From positions 59,163,766 to 59,227,765 of the forward strand of contig NC_072801.1 of NCBI RefSeq assembly GCF_028583425.1: DNA of 64,000 nucleotides, read 5' to 3'. The notes beneath the pieces are model-generated. The model saw nothing but the letters and a program-made list of their open reading frames with translations, made no database searches and was not told the DNA's origin. A program made the translations under genes and the position numbers. Positions within the stretch are counted from its first letter, which is position 1, and every line of letters begins with the position of its first letter. Shown piece after piece: positions 1-64,000 of the stretch. The DNA comes from Eublepharis macularius (Eukaryota; Chordata; Lepidosauria; Squamata; Eublepharidae).

Positions 1-56
1 AATAGTTATCGTTCTCACCCAACATATCTCTGTTCCCTTATTTTTCTTTCCACGCA

Positions 57-197
<141 letters not shown>

Positions 198-219
198 CCA
201 GTAATCCTCTCTGTCTACG

Positions 220-931
220 CACCCCTTCTCTCGCCAGTTCGCCCAGCCCCGGCTAATCTCTGCCCTCTCGGCACACACAGGCGGCTGCCACGCAGCGCCT
301 TTAATCCCATGCCGGGCGCTGGCCTCCGCGTCGCTCTCCGTGGTGCTGAATTCCAGCCTTGGGCGGCGCCAGCAGTTCCCCGGGACGCTCCAAGTTCCCC
401 GCCGGCTGCCCGCAGCCATCGCGCCGCCTGCGTGCCCGTCGGGCTGCGGACCCCGCTCGGGGAAGGGCGCCTGCGACGGGTGGGGCGGGGGGATCGGATG
501 TCTCCGCAGCGTCCCACGCAGGGCACTGGCACGGGTGCGTCGGGGAAGCGGCCCCAATGACGCTTCTGCCCGTGTTGGTGGAACGGGCAGCGGGCCAGGC
601 AGGCACAGGCGGTGATGGTTGCATCCCCACGCACCCTTCCTCGAGTTGAGAGCTCGGCGCCGTAGACAGGACTGAGCGAGAGGAAGAGGAGGAGGAGGAG
701 GAGGAAGGCAGGGAAGAAGAGGGAAAGAGAAGGGCGAGAAAGCCAGGAGAAGGAAGGACTCGAGGAAGAGGTCGGGCTCCCTTTGGAGAAACCAGCCGGG
801 ACCCCCCCCAGAGAAGCCTTCGTGATGCATTGGTGGAGTCTTTAATTTGCAACCTGCGTGTTTCAAAAGGTGATACTGGGACAAAAGCCGAGGACCTCGC
901 CGCTTTCTCGGAACAAAAGAACCCGAACGCC
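220..931 (+). promoter_or_regulatory. SLC17A7: CpG-rich promoter/5' UTR region of SLC17A7
   Basis: Bases 220-650 are GC-rich with many CpG dinucleotides, unlike the surrounding intron DNA. A purine-rich GAGGAGGAG stretch follows at about 680-770. No TATA box was seen. Position just upstream of exon 1 suggests a CpG-island promoter and leader; the transcription start cannot be placed from sequence alone. Confidence 0.6.
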
Positions 932-53607
<52,676 letters not shown>

Positions 53608-53939
53608 TAGAGCAGAGATTATAGATCTCCTACTAGTCTGTAAAAAATTCATGATGTGTGTGCAGCTGTGATTTTAACCCTTCAATCCCCACTTGGTATC
53701 ATTATTAGAATCTATCCTTTACAGACTGATGGAATACTTTTTTTCATTGCACTGATTCTGTGGCCAAATTTGTTCCTGCAGAGGTTTCTGATTTATTGTT
53801 CTGAATGCCTACTGTTGTCAGTGCAACCTTCTGTCCTTTTTCCTTTTGTTTGCCCTTGTACTCTGCTTGGTGATGCAATCTACATATTGCTGAGCATTTT
53901 GACCTCCTGTGGTAATCACATTCCACCACCCCTCCCACC

Positions 53940-53985
<46 letters not shown>

Positions 53986-53986
53986 A
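53940..53986. repeat. (AC)n microsatellite
   Basis: Nearly pure AC tract in intron 11. Confidence 0.97.
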
Positions 53987-53996
53987 TCTAATAGTT

Positions 53997-54725
53997 AACT
54001 GGTTGGCCCTTGTGAGAACGAGCAAAGTGACTCAAGAGAGCCACCCACAGATGTGGGAGGGGTCTCTACTTACTCAGTGAACTCCCCAGGTATGCAGAAA
54101 AATATGACTGTCAGTTTACCAAAAGGGGGAATAAATGGCTCAATGAGGAGAACAGAACATGCAACAGAATCATGAAAAGTTGAGACGGGAAGTAACTGTG
54201 AGACAATGGAATTAAAGGGGAAAGGGGGAGAGGAGAATAAATTAGCCTGGTGAAATCTCCATGGAATCTTAAAAGGGGAGATTTTGGGGTAGGTGGGTAG
54301 AGGAGATTTTCTGATTGTTCCCTCCTCCCACAATTCCTCATGTGGCTCCCTGCTTGGCACTCTGTCACATAGTAAACTGGTTGGCTCCTGTATGGATGAG
54401 GAAAGCCACATAATGGGGACACCCACAGACAAGGTAGGGATCTTCACCTGTAGGGGGACTCCCTGGGTATGCAGGAAAATATGGCTGTAAATTAACCCAA
54501 AGAGGGGGCAAATGCTTTTAAAAGTCCAGATGAACTCTGAAAATGTTCCAGAAAAGAAAGCATGTTGAAAGCAGCTGGGTCTCAGTAAAATGTAAAAAAG
54601 GGAAGAGGAGAAATCAGCTTGCTCAGTTACCCGAGAGCCTAGAGAATCCAGGGTGTGGGTGGTTGGATTTCCTGTGATTCCTTGTGGGCTCCAGATTGTG
54701 TGTCTGTTTGCCACTGAGAGTTTGT
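53997..54725. repeat. Diverged tandem duplication, about 374-bp unit
   Basis: Unit 1 begins AACTGGTTGGCCCTTGTGAG (53997), unit 2 AACTGGTTGGCTCCTGTATG (about 54373). Both continue with a CCACCCACAGA / ACACCCACAGA block, ACTCCCCAGGTATGCAGAAA / ACTCCCTGGGTATGCAGGAA and a closing GATTTTCTGATTGTTCCC / GGATTTCCTGTGATTCC. Old and indel-rich. Confidence 0.65.
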
Positions 54726-54729
54726 CATG

Positions 54730-55039
54730 GAGTTGACAAAGTGGCCTGTGGGTGACCCTAAAAAAAAAAACTTGTCACGGTAAACGTGTTAGTCTTTAAG
54801 GTGGCATGAGGCCATGTTGTATTTCTGGCCCTTTAAGTATATTTTAGGGATAAAGATGCTATTGATTGCTGTTCTCCCAGGTTTTGAATAGATAGATCAC
54901 GTGCATAGGTCAAGCAATGGGATAGGGAGGCATGCCCATGTTCATGTATAAAAGAGAGGAAGCAGGGAGAGTGTCATTTTTATCTCAGAAGAACTTTCTG
55001 GCGGAGGGAAACTGAACCTGCGCCCACCCCTTGCCTAGC
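54730..55039. other. SLC17A7: Intron 11 segment left of the L1
   Basis: Contains TGTATAAAAGAGAGGAAG (54944), a TATA-like word that could mark an old LTR, but no LTR partner or coding region was found. Ends at the L1 poly(T). Confidence 0.35.
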
Positions 55040-55742
55040 TTTTTTTTTTTTTGAAATTTTTTTATTGGGTTAGGATCATATATTTACACATTACAGTCAA
55101 TTTTCCCATTTCTCAGTTTCTAACCCCCTCCCTTCCCCCCCCTTTTTTGTTGACTTCCAACAGTTTTCCAACCCTTTGTCCCTTTTCCCTTACTCTTTAT
55201 TTATTCCTCTATCTAACAAATGTATATTCTCCCTTTATTCTAAGCAATACTTCTTTAACTATTTTTAATACTCTGTACCCTAACTATGAGTCCCTTTTTC
55301 CATAATGGATAAACAATTTATCCCATAATTCCATTTTCAAATATTTCTATATAACGTAAACTATGTAAACCCTACATTCATATAAATCAACCAGCTTAAC
55401 TTATACTCTATATATTATTCATTCTATCTTCTTCTTTCTGGTTTAGTTTGTTTACATTAATATTTCTATTTCCTTCAATCATAAATCTATATATAATATC
55501 AATCAATTTGACTCATATATACCTTCAGATAAACATATTCAGTTTGGTACATTGTACAGAATCAGAAAGAAAATATTATTAGTTAATCAATCCCTATATT
55601 TAACCCTTATGATTAGTTGTTTTCTCTCAATATTCTATTTATTATTCTATATATATCAATCTAGTAACATAACTGCTTAGAGATTTACTTATACCTCTTC
55701 TCCCCCCCGGCAAGATCACCCCCCTCTGCGTTTTAATGTACT

Positions 55743-58700
55743 TCAATAGTTCTCAAACTGCCACAGTTCTCCTCCCACCTCCCATTTCTTCTCCAAATAT
55801 TGTTTCAGCTTCTCCCAGTCTGTGTTAAACTGTCTTGAGTCCAGATTTCTCAGTTTTCTTGTCATTTTATCCATTTCTGCCATATACAGCAATTTGTAAA
55901 TCCAATCTTCGATAGTTGGCACTTCTTGTACTTTCCATTTTTGCGCGTACAAAAGTCTAGCTGCTGCCGTCATGTAAAATATCAACGTCCTATGATGGGC
56001 TGGAATTCCCTCCATTCCCAAGTTTAGTAGCAGGAGTTCTGGGTTCTTATTTACTTGAAATTGTAAAATCTCACTCATTTCTCTTATTATTTCCCCCCAG
56101 TACTGCCTGGCTACCTCACACGTCCACCACATATGGTAGAGGGAGCCCTCATGCTTCCTGCATTTCCAGCATTTATTAGAAGTGTTCAAATTCCCTAGCG
56201 CAATCTTCTTTGGTGTCATGTACCAACGATAAATCATTTTGTAAATGTTCTCTTTAATGCTGGTGCATGTCGTTGTCTTCATTGTAGTCTTCCACAAGTA
56301 TTCCCATGCCTCCATTGTTATTTCTTTGTTGAAGTTTATGGCCCATTTCACCATTTGTACTTTAACTATTTCATCCTCAGTATACCATTTCAACAGTACT
56401 TGGTATACCTTGGATATTCTTTTCTTGTCCTCTTTAAGAAGGGTCTGCTCTAGTTCCGAATTCTCTGTTCGTATACCTCCCTTTACAGAGTCCGAGTTAT
56501 ATAAATCTCTGATCTGTCTATACTGGAACCAATCATAGTAAGGTAATAGTTCCTCCTGAGTCTTTATTCTGAGTTTAGATGCTTCAATTCTAGTTATTTC
56601 TTTATAAGTTAAGCATTGTTGCTCATTATCAACAGCTCTCGGATCTATCACCTCATATGGAACTACCCACAAAGGGGTTCCTTCTTGTAAGTAGATTCTG
56701 TACTTCTTCCAGATTGTATATAAACTTCTCCGTATATAGTGATGCAGGAACATCGAGTCCGCCTTTACTTTATCATGCCATAGGTATGCGTGCCATCCAA
56801 ATATTTTTTTTGTATCCCTCTAGGGCTAGTAGTTTCTTGTTCTTTAACGTCATCCACTCTTTCAACCACACTAGGCAGATTGCGTCATGGTAAAGTCTTA
56901 GATTGGGCAGTTGCATTCCGCCTCTTTCTTTTGCATCTTGTAAAACTTTCATTTTCACTCGAGGCTTCTTGCCTGCCCATACAAAATCTGATATTTTCCT
57001 CTGCCATTTTTCAAATGGCTTAGAGTCTCTGATGATTGGTATTGTCTGTAGCAAAAACATTACTCTTGGTAACACATTCATCTTAACTGCTGCAATCCTT
57101 CCCAACCATGACAGATTCAGTCTATTCCATTTGATCAGATCTCTCTCTATCTGAATCCATAATTTTTCATAGTTGTTTTTAAATAAGTCTATGTTCTTTG
57201 CAGTCAGTTCAATTCCCAAATATTTCACCTTATTTGTTACTTCACATTCCGTTATTTCCATTAACAATTGTTGTTTTTGCTTAGTCATGTTTTTGCATAA
57301 TACCTTTGATTTCTTTTTATTGATATAAAAACCTGCCAAATCTCCGAACTCCTTGATCTTATCTATCACTTTTGGCATGTTCTCCATTGGGTCTTCTACA
57401 ATTAACATTATGTCGTCCGCAAATGCTCTGACCTTATAAGAATAGTCCTTTATTTTTATTCCACGGATTTCTTCATCTTGTCGTATTTGTATCATCAGGA
57501 TCTCCAATACCAAAATGAACAACAGCGGAGACAACGGGCAACCTTGTCTTGTTCCTTTACTTATAGCTAATTTCTTAGTCACTTCATCATTTACCACAAT
57601 TGCTGCATTCTGGTCTCTGTAAATTTCCTTAATTGCTCTAATGAATCTTTCTCCCATTTGTAGCTTTTCCATAGTGGCAAACATAAAGTCCCAGTTTAAA
57701 TTGTCAAACGCCTTTTCAGCATCAACAAAGAAGAAACCAACCTCTTTATCACAACGCTTATCATAATATTCAATAGCATTTATCACTGTCCTCAAATTGT
57801 CTCTGATTTGTCTGTCTGGCAAAAAGCCTGCTTGTTCCTCCTCAATAACTTCCGAAAGCCACCCCTTCAGTCTCTCCGCCAATATCTTCGCAAAGATTTT
57901 ATAGTCATTATTGAGTAACGATATAGGTCTGTAATTTTTCACGTTTGTCAAGTCTTGGCCTTCTTTAGGTATCAGTGATATATTCGCTTCATTCCAGGTA
58001 CCTGGAATCCGTTGATCCTTTAAAACTCCATTAATCACCTCTTTTAGGAATGGTGCCAGTTCATTGGCCATTGTCTTGTAGAATTTAGCCGTAAGTCCGT
58101 CTGGCCCTGGCGCCTTTCCTAGATTTGCAGATTGTATTGCCTTACTTATTTCCTCATCCGTTACTTCATTATTCAGTCTGTTCCTCCAAGCTTCCGAAAT
58201 TACTGGGAGTTTCATTTTCTCCAAATATGTCGCTATTGATTCTTTATTCACCTCTTTCTTATTGTATAACTTAGCGTAAAATTTGTAAAAGGCTCTACTA
58301 ATGGTAGTCTGTTCCAAATACGTTTTATTGTCCTCACATATTTTGTTTATTATTTTCTTTTCCCTTCTCTTTTTTAATTGCCATGCCAAATACTTCCCAG
58401 GTTTATTTGCTCCTTCAAACACTTTCTGATTCAGTCTTTTAAGGTTCCACTCCAATTCTTTATTATTCATTGCTGTCAGCTGTTCTTGAAGTATTTTAAT
58501 TTCCTGGTACAGTTTCTTTTTCCCTGGTCTCTTTTTTAACTGTATTTCTTTGGCTTTTATTTTCTCCTCAATCTCTTGTCTCTTCTCCTCTTTCTTTTTT
58601 CTCACTCTACCATTTAAGTCCATTAGTATGCCCCTTATTACCGCCTTATAAGCATCCCAAACTTTGTCAGTTGGTACTTCTTTATTCATGTTATATTGTA

Positions 58701-59505
58701 TGAAGAACTTTGTCTCTCTTCTCAACATCTCCATGTTCTCTCCTTCCTGTAACAAGTCCTCATTTATTCTCCATGCTTTCCTTTTTCTCCTCCTCCCTAA
58801 TTTCCACATGATTGGATTATGATCTGAGCCTACCCTCGGCATTATTTCTACCTCCTTAGTCCATAACGCTAAGTCTTTTGAGGCCCAGATCATATCAATT
58901 CTTGATAGTGTACAATGCCTTGTAGAGTAAAAGGTAAATTGTCTACTTTTAGGATTTTCTCTTCTCCATACATCTTCTAAAGTCTCCTGTTTTATCAGCT
59001 CAAAGAAAAGCTTTGGTAACAGTCCTCTTTTCTTTTGTACAGTTGTTGTCTTTTTATCTAGTTCCAAGTTAGTCACTCCATTGAAGTCTCCAGCAAGAAT
59101 TATCTGGTCGTATGAAAGATCATCTAATTGCTTCCTCAAATCCTCAAAGAAGCTCTCTTTTGCACCATTAGGTACATAAATTCCGACTACCAACACTTTT
59201 TTTAAGTTCCATGTACATTCCACTGCTATAAATCTGGCTTCCACATCTTTTATTACATATTTTGGCTGTAGCTCCTCTTTTATGTACAACACCATTCCTC
59301 TTTTTTTCTTATTAGAGGTCGCTACAAATTCATTGCCCAATTTCCCCATCTTTAAATATTTTGCATCCTGCTTTCGAATATGGGTTTCTTGCAAACAAAC
59401 AATATCACATTTTTGTTTTAATAGCCAGTGGAAAATACTTTTTCTCTTGTTTGGTGAGTTTAGTCCATTTACATTCCAAGATAAAACTTTACACTCCATA
59501 CTCAT
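55743..59505 (-). CDS. L1 ORF2 endonuclease-reverse transcriptase, one frameshift
   Basis: Mediates target-primed reverse transcription. Residues 1-235 form the APE-type endonuclease: N11 in SWNVNG, E40 in LQETH, D140/N142 in AGDFN, SDH at 227-229. The RT core shows NVKNYRPISL (521-530), QAGFLPDRQ (558-566), a FFFVDAEKAFD block (591-601), GTRQGCPLSP (651-660) and catalytic FADD (695-698). The reading frame then shifts by one base at an eight-T run (56804-56811, A8 on the coding strand), giving a stop at codon 911. The second part (56753-55743) supplies the thumb/C-terminal region and the CWKCRKHEGSLYHMWWTC cysteine/histidine motif. Combined length, about 1,250 residues, is normal. ORF2 starts in the ATGA overlapping the ORF1 stop. 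Confidence 0.93.
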
Positions 59506-60284
59506 AGTCTTGTTGGTAAGTCCTTTTCATTGTCCCTTATAAATCGCTCCATCTCTTGCTCAGATCTGATACGCTTTTTGGCCCCTCCAAACTCAAAGGA
59601 CACACCTTCTGGTAACTCCCATCTGTACCTGATTTTCATGTCCTTCAAGATCTGAATTAACACTTTATATTTTTTCCGATCTAGTAACACTGACCTGGGT
59701 AATTCCTTCATTATGATAATCGTCTTGCCATCAATCTCCAATGGATCTTGAAACTGTTTTGTCACGATCTTCTCTTTCATATTTCGTGTCGTAAACTGCA
59801 CAATCACGTCTCTTGGTAGTTTCCTCTGGGTTGCAATTCTCGAATTTACACGGTATGCCACATCTAGGATAGCCACAACTTCCTCCTCCTCCTTCCCCAG
59901 GTATTCAGCTAACACCTCAGTCATCTGTTCTTGCGCTGACTTTCCTTCCACTTCTGGCAAACCACGAAACCGTAGCTGCTTCTCCATGTGTTTAGTTTCT
60001 GCAACCGCCATTCTTCCCCTCATCAGTCTCATCTCTGTTTGTTGCGTGTCTGCTAAGTTCTCCATCGCGTCTTCTACTGTTTTAACTCTCTGCTGCGTTT
60101 CTTGTAGTTCACTTTGTATTGTTTCCATACCTTTTTTGACTTTTGACAGCTCCGATTTTACTGTCTGTTTGAGCTCTTTAACCTCTTTTATCAGCTCCAA
60201 TTTCGTGTCCTTAAGTTCTTTAATCACATCTAAAAGTTTTTTGTCCAGGTTTTCTATTGCCGATTGCCACTCTTTTTTCGACAT
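59502..60284 (-). CDS. L1 ORF1 RNA-binding protein (260 aa)
   Basis: Forms trimers that coat L1 RNA. The first ~95 residues are a heptad-like coiled coil (LDKKLLDVIKELKDTKLELI). The RRM-like domain begins near LRFRGLPEVEG (about residue 104) and the C-terminal domain contains LPRDVIVQF and LPEGVSFEF. Shorter than the human protein (338 aa) but complete in layout. The stop TGA overlaps the ORF2 start by 4 nt. No internal stop or frameshift. Confidence 0.92.
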   Translation of the reverse strand: MSKKEWQSAIENLDKKLLDVIKELKDTKLELIKEVKELKQTVKSELSKVKKGMETIQSELQETQQRVKTVEDAMENLADTQQTEMRLMRGRMAVAETKHMEKQLRFRGLPEVEGKSAQEQMTEVLAEYLGKEEEEVVAILDVAYRVNSRIATQRKLPRDVIVQFTTRNMKEKIVTKQFQDPLEIDGKTIIIMKELPRSVLLDRKKYKVLIQILKDMKIRYRWELPEGVSFEFGGAKKRIRSEQEMERFIRDNEKDLPTRL

Positions 60285-60540
60285 CGTGGGGCTTGCTTTG
60301 GCTCGCTCCCACGAGTCCGCTCTCTTCCTTAACTCCGTGGCGTAAAATTTAGATGTCTTTTTATTTCAAATGTCCCGGTCTTCTTGCAAAAATTAATTTT
60401 TAAAGAGTCCAAAATGTCGGGCGTCTTTTCTCTATGGTTTGTTACTGGAACTGCTCTATTAATAGGATGGGGAGTTAGCTTAGCAGTCCAGAACTAAAAC
60501 AGCGCGGATCTAGCCAGCTATACCAAGGTCCATTTTCAGA
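60285..60540 (-). promoter_or_regulatory. L1 5' UTR
   Basis: Sequence upstream of ORF1 on the - strand, expected to hold the internal promoter. The outer limit is uncertain; the LTR-like segment starts at 60549. Confidence 0.5.
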
Positions 60541-60548
60541 AATCCCCG

Positions 60549-61675
60549 TGACAAAGAGGCAGACTACAGATGTTCAGTCAATAACGTGTATTTTCTAATA
60601 ATGTGACATATGCCTAAAATTACACACACATCCAAGATTACATACAAGATCTAAGAAATACAGAGTATGAACATTAGAGACCTGAGCAGGAACCCCACGA
60701 TGACAAAGGGCATACTCACAAGCAGTAGGCATGTCAGAGATATGGACGTGACATGATCCAGCGCCCGCACTGGAATCACGGAGAGACAGCAAGGAAGTGG
60801 GATGGGGCTGGCGCGCGCGCACCCTCAGGTTTGAGGGGCTAGCTTATATGCTTTCAAAGCACCCAGGGGCTGGCGCCCCTGTCAGTGGTTCTCACGACTT
60901 AAATCAAAGAAATTGAGCCCATCGGGACTGCCTTGATTGGACCATGTTTGAAGTCTGATTAATTTATAAATGACACTTTTGGGGAGAGGGGAGGGGAGGA
61001 GGAAGGGGAACCGGGCCGTTTGCTCGTTCCCAGCGCCCATCCTGGTGCCTTCAAGTCCGGAGTGCAAAGGTTGCTTTGATGTGCGCTTGTTGATTGCCCT
61101 GGCTGACTGATGATCAATCTCCATTCAGGATAGGTGTTAAGAAATGCAAAGGAGAGTGGGATTCTCTTGCAGCGTACGTGGTCCGCTCGCTTCTTCGAAA
61201 TGGCTTCCCAAAGCAGGCTGTTCCCCTCGGCTTCTTGGCTGTTGGCTAGGACTTACCAGCAGATTGTCTGGCAGTGAGGACAATCAGCCCACGGGAGGCT
61301 CCCGGCAGGAGCTGGCCAGGGAGCGCCTGGCCACCCTCGCAGAAGGTTTCCCCTGGCTGGCATCTGGCTGCTGGCAGCGTAGCTGGAGCCCAGAGTGAGG
61401 CAAGCTCTCATGGCAGGCAAGGGAGCAGCGTTTAAGACACAGTCCATGGTTGGCAAGAGGGCAGCATCACACAGGAGAGTCCAGATATAAGCTTGAGCAG
61501 GGCAGTGCCATGTAAGAGTTCTGAGAGCAATTGTCCAGGAACTGTCAGTCTGTTGCAGCATCAGATATGAAACTGACACGTGTATTAGAGGAACACAGGC
61601 ACGGCAGTCTTTTGGTGTAGAGCTCAGACCCAGTTCATGGCTGGCCTCTGGAGGGAGGGGGGCTGCTCGGTAACA
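60549..61675 (-). mobile_element. LTR-like segment
   Basis: 1.13 kb running TG...CA on either strand, with TGTTACC at its - strand start, preceded there by a G-rich purine tract (61676-61690) as a polypurine tract would be. TATA-like GCATATAAG occurs at about 60845 (- strand). No intact gag, pol or env, and no target duplication. Could instead be an unrelated repeat. Confidence 0.35.
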
Positions 61676-61689
61676 ATTCCCCCCCTCGG

Positions 61690-64000
61690 GGACCACCCGA
61701 CTCAGGAGGGTCGGTCCCCGAACATGTCTTCACTGTTGAGCAAGAGTGGCACGTCTGGTGGTCGAGCATCCAGGGGGTGGGAGAGGGAAGGGGGAGGAAG
61801 GGGAGGTGTCATTTGCAAATTTGGTATGGAGAACCACACAGCCAGATTACAAAATTTAGATCAGCCAATGGGCTGCACATCTCTGTGTCCACCTCAGGAA
61901 AACTACCCATATAGGTATGCATAAACACATGTACATAAACACATACACACATATTTCCAAGATGCACCCGTTAGCACAAGCAGGAATACACAATTTCATA
62001 ATATGCAAGATAACTCATATGCACATACTTAAGGGCAGAGATACTTCACAGAATGATCAGTGACTGTACAACCACAAGGTAATTCATTCAGGTAAAAGCG
62101 GGAAGCAGCACATACATGGTTTGAAACAATTCATCTCTCATTTCCGGGTGAGGGGTACATAGCAACTCATAAGCCCAGACACAGGTGTAAAGCAATTCAT
62201 GAATGCATAGTAATTCATGGGTACAGAGCAATTCATAAAAGAGCAATTCATAAACACAAAACAATTCATTCATAGACCTATCCACTCATAGAGGGTGGAA
62301 GTAATTATACAAGGCTAGACATCGCATCACAATTCATGAACAGACATCATTCCCATGTGGCTAGACTCAGAGGTGGCTTACGGTGGTACAGATGCATACA
62401 TAAGAACCATGGTTATTTCATATATGGCCAAAATCAAAAGCAAAGTAGAGACATGAGTACTGGTGGTATGGCCATAGGCTGAGCTGAGGACATTTTATAC
62501 CGAGATAAAATATGCATAGACTCAAAACATAATGTGGTTCACAGTACAAACAAACACAAGGATAATGACCATAATACCTTAAAAGCACTATAGTTGAGGA
62601 AAACAGAATTGAGGGAACAGTTCATAAGGCATACAACTTGGGGAACTAAATTCATAGGACTACACTTCCTAGAAGGCAAGTCATTGGAATAAGTCCATAG
62701 GGACCGGGGGAGGAAAAAGATCACAGATGGCGGAGTCCACAGCACAGCTATGAGACTGGGTTGCATATATACAAGAGACAAGCAAACTTAGTCCATGTGT
62801 CTGTGCACTCCCCTAGACATCTGCGTTGAACTGCAGCGCTGGAGCGTGGGCTGGTAGATAAGGCGTCAGGCACACAGTTTCTAGTCCTCATGGAGGTGGA
62901 GCCACAGGTGGCCGTCTGGAGGCAGATCGTGGGTCAAGAGGTAGAGAGGAACGCTCCCCCCCTAGTCCACAAGAGGGCCTCAGAGCGGTGTCCGGCAGGC
63001 AAAGTGTCCATGGGACCGGTTCAGTCCATACGCATAAATGTACACACAACTATCATGGTTCATAACAGCAAGGGCAATAAAACAAGCAAGGGATGGACGG
63101 AGAGCACCAAGACCTGGAAGACCAACATAACAACAATTGGGTGCATGGTCAGATTGGATATTCCCATAGCGGTGGGGCTCCAGCAGAGGAGGGCTAAACC
63201 GTAATATTCAGTATTACATTAATAATTAAAGGTAGTAACCAATAAGCAGTAATCAATTATAGCGGGTCAATAAGCAATGAGCGACCAGTAGGAATCAGCA
63301 GGCATAGTATACACCATCAGTAGGCCATAGTCAACATGCAATCAATAATAACGGGTAGATGCAAGCATACAGTATTCACAGAGGCACAGTTTACAGTATA
63401 GCTGTCAAACTGGGTTACGCATATATATACAGAAACAAGCTCATTCAGCCTATGAATACATGAAACAAGAACACACTTCCACTCCGCTGTCACTTCGCAG
63501 TGCAGGATCAATGAGGAGCTCTAGGCACACAGCTTCTGGTCAATTGGCTGGGTCTTCACTTGGTGGAGCTTGGAGGTGGATGGAGTCATTTCCATTCCCT
63601 GTAGTCTGAGCATGCAGTAGCTAGGCTGGTAGGGGTGAGGCGCCCTAATAAAAGAGACCTCCCCCCCTAGTACCCAAGGGGGCTATACATCAGAGCAGCT
63701 TGGGTGGGAGCTGCTGGGTGGGCAGACAGCCTCATTGAGCATCATCACAAGCATCTTACATTCATATAAATCATGCATGCTCTTATACATATAGTACTAG
63801 TAAGCCATAACAATATGTATACACATACAGGGTGAAATGCAGTGAGGTAACACAAAATGGCGTTAAAAATCACTGAGGTCAGCTAGCTTGGTCTCAGCTT
63901 TCCCGAACCAGCAACTCTGAAGAAAAGATTGTGTGGTGCATCTGTGGTTTAATAGTATTTGTACTGATTCAGAGACATTTGTGCATCGGTTTCCCCATTT
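61690..64000. other. SLC17A7: Unclassified repeat-rich DNA in intron 11
   Basis: Contains AATTCAT-rich low-complexity sequence at about 62080-62280. Two diverged direct repeats about 650 bp apart begin GGGTTGCATATATACAAGAG (62759) and GGGTTACGCATATATATACA (63412). C-rich words resembling reversed polypurine tracts occur at 61678, 62957 and 63660. No SLC17A7 last exon and no intact ORF seen. Confidence 0.45.

Larger units (their letters stand above)
55040..60540 (-). mobile_element. Nearly full-length L1 retrotransposon
   Basis: Antisense element with a poly(A) tail seen as T at 55040-55052, an AATAAA signal just inside it (55059-55066 on the complement), a 0.7-kb 3' UTR, a two-part ORF2, ORF1, and about 250 bp of 5' UTR. 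The right border is approximate. No target-site duplication was found by eye. One frame break and otherwise open ORFs suggest recent insertion. Confidence 0.92.

Noticed and set aside
54730..55039. 5' LTR with TATA box paired with 60549-61675
   Set aside because: The two stretches share no convincing sequence, so they cannot be LTRs of the same element.
62080..62290. CRISPR-like or satellite array from repeated AATTCAT words
   Set aside because: Spacing and flanks are irregular and the genome is vertebrate; treated as low-complexity DNA.

Overview
The window is vertebrate nuclear DNA, most likely from a squamate reptile (lizard or gecko-like). It contains one protein-coding host gene, on the + strand: SLC17A7, which encodes vesicular glutamate transporter 1 (VGLUT1). 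Eleven coding exons were located, each with AG/GT splice borders and matching phases. Together they give the first 463 codons. The last exon, which would carry the final membrane segments and the cytosolic tail, is not visible, so the gene runs off the right edge inside intron 11. The squamate assignment is inferred from repeats: 5S-rRNA-derived SINEs, tRNA-derived SINEs, CR1/L2-like 3' ends, a full-length L1, and many short elements beginning GGGTTGCC.

Layout. Bases 1-931 are 5' flank and 5' UTR, with a 140-bp CTTT tract followed by a CpG-rich block. Exon 1 is at 932-993. Intron 1 is about 39.4 kb (994-40415) and consists largely of stacked repeats: palindromic MITEs, hAT-type elements with 8-bp target duplications, 5S and tRNA SINEs, CR1 remnants, and foldback repeats with hammerhead-ribozyme-like cores. 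At 36.26-40.09 kb, just before exon 2, lies a structurally complete Penelope-like retroelement in antisense. It has two identical 194-bp terminal repeats, a reverse transcriptase fused to a GIY-YIG endonuclease, an upstream ORF in the neighbouring frame and a hammerhead-like motif. Exons 2-11 occupy 40.4-53.5 kb, with small and medium introns that also carry repeats. Intron 11 holds a nearly intact antisense L1 (55.04-60.54 kb; ORF1 open, ORF2 broken once in a homopolymer), then an LTR-like segment and unclassified repeat-rich DNA to the end.

The host gene has a single role, loading glutamate into synaptic vesicles. The retroelements sit antisense in its introns and have no evident part in that function. 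The items most worth checking are the Penelope-like element's possible -1 frameshift site (a TTTTTTA heptamer between its two ORFs), its hammerhead-like fold, the roughly 205-bp MITE copies on both sides of it, and the family of related hammerhead-like cores across the gene.
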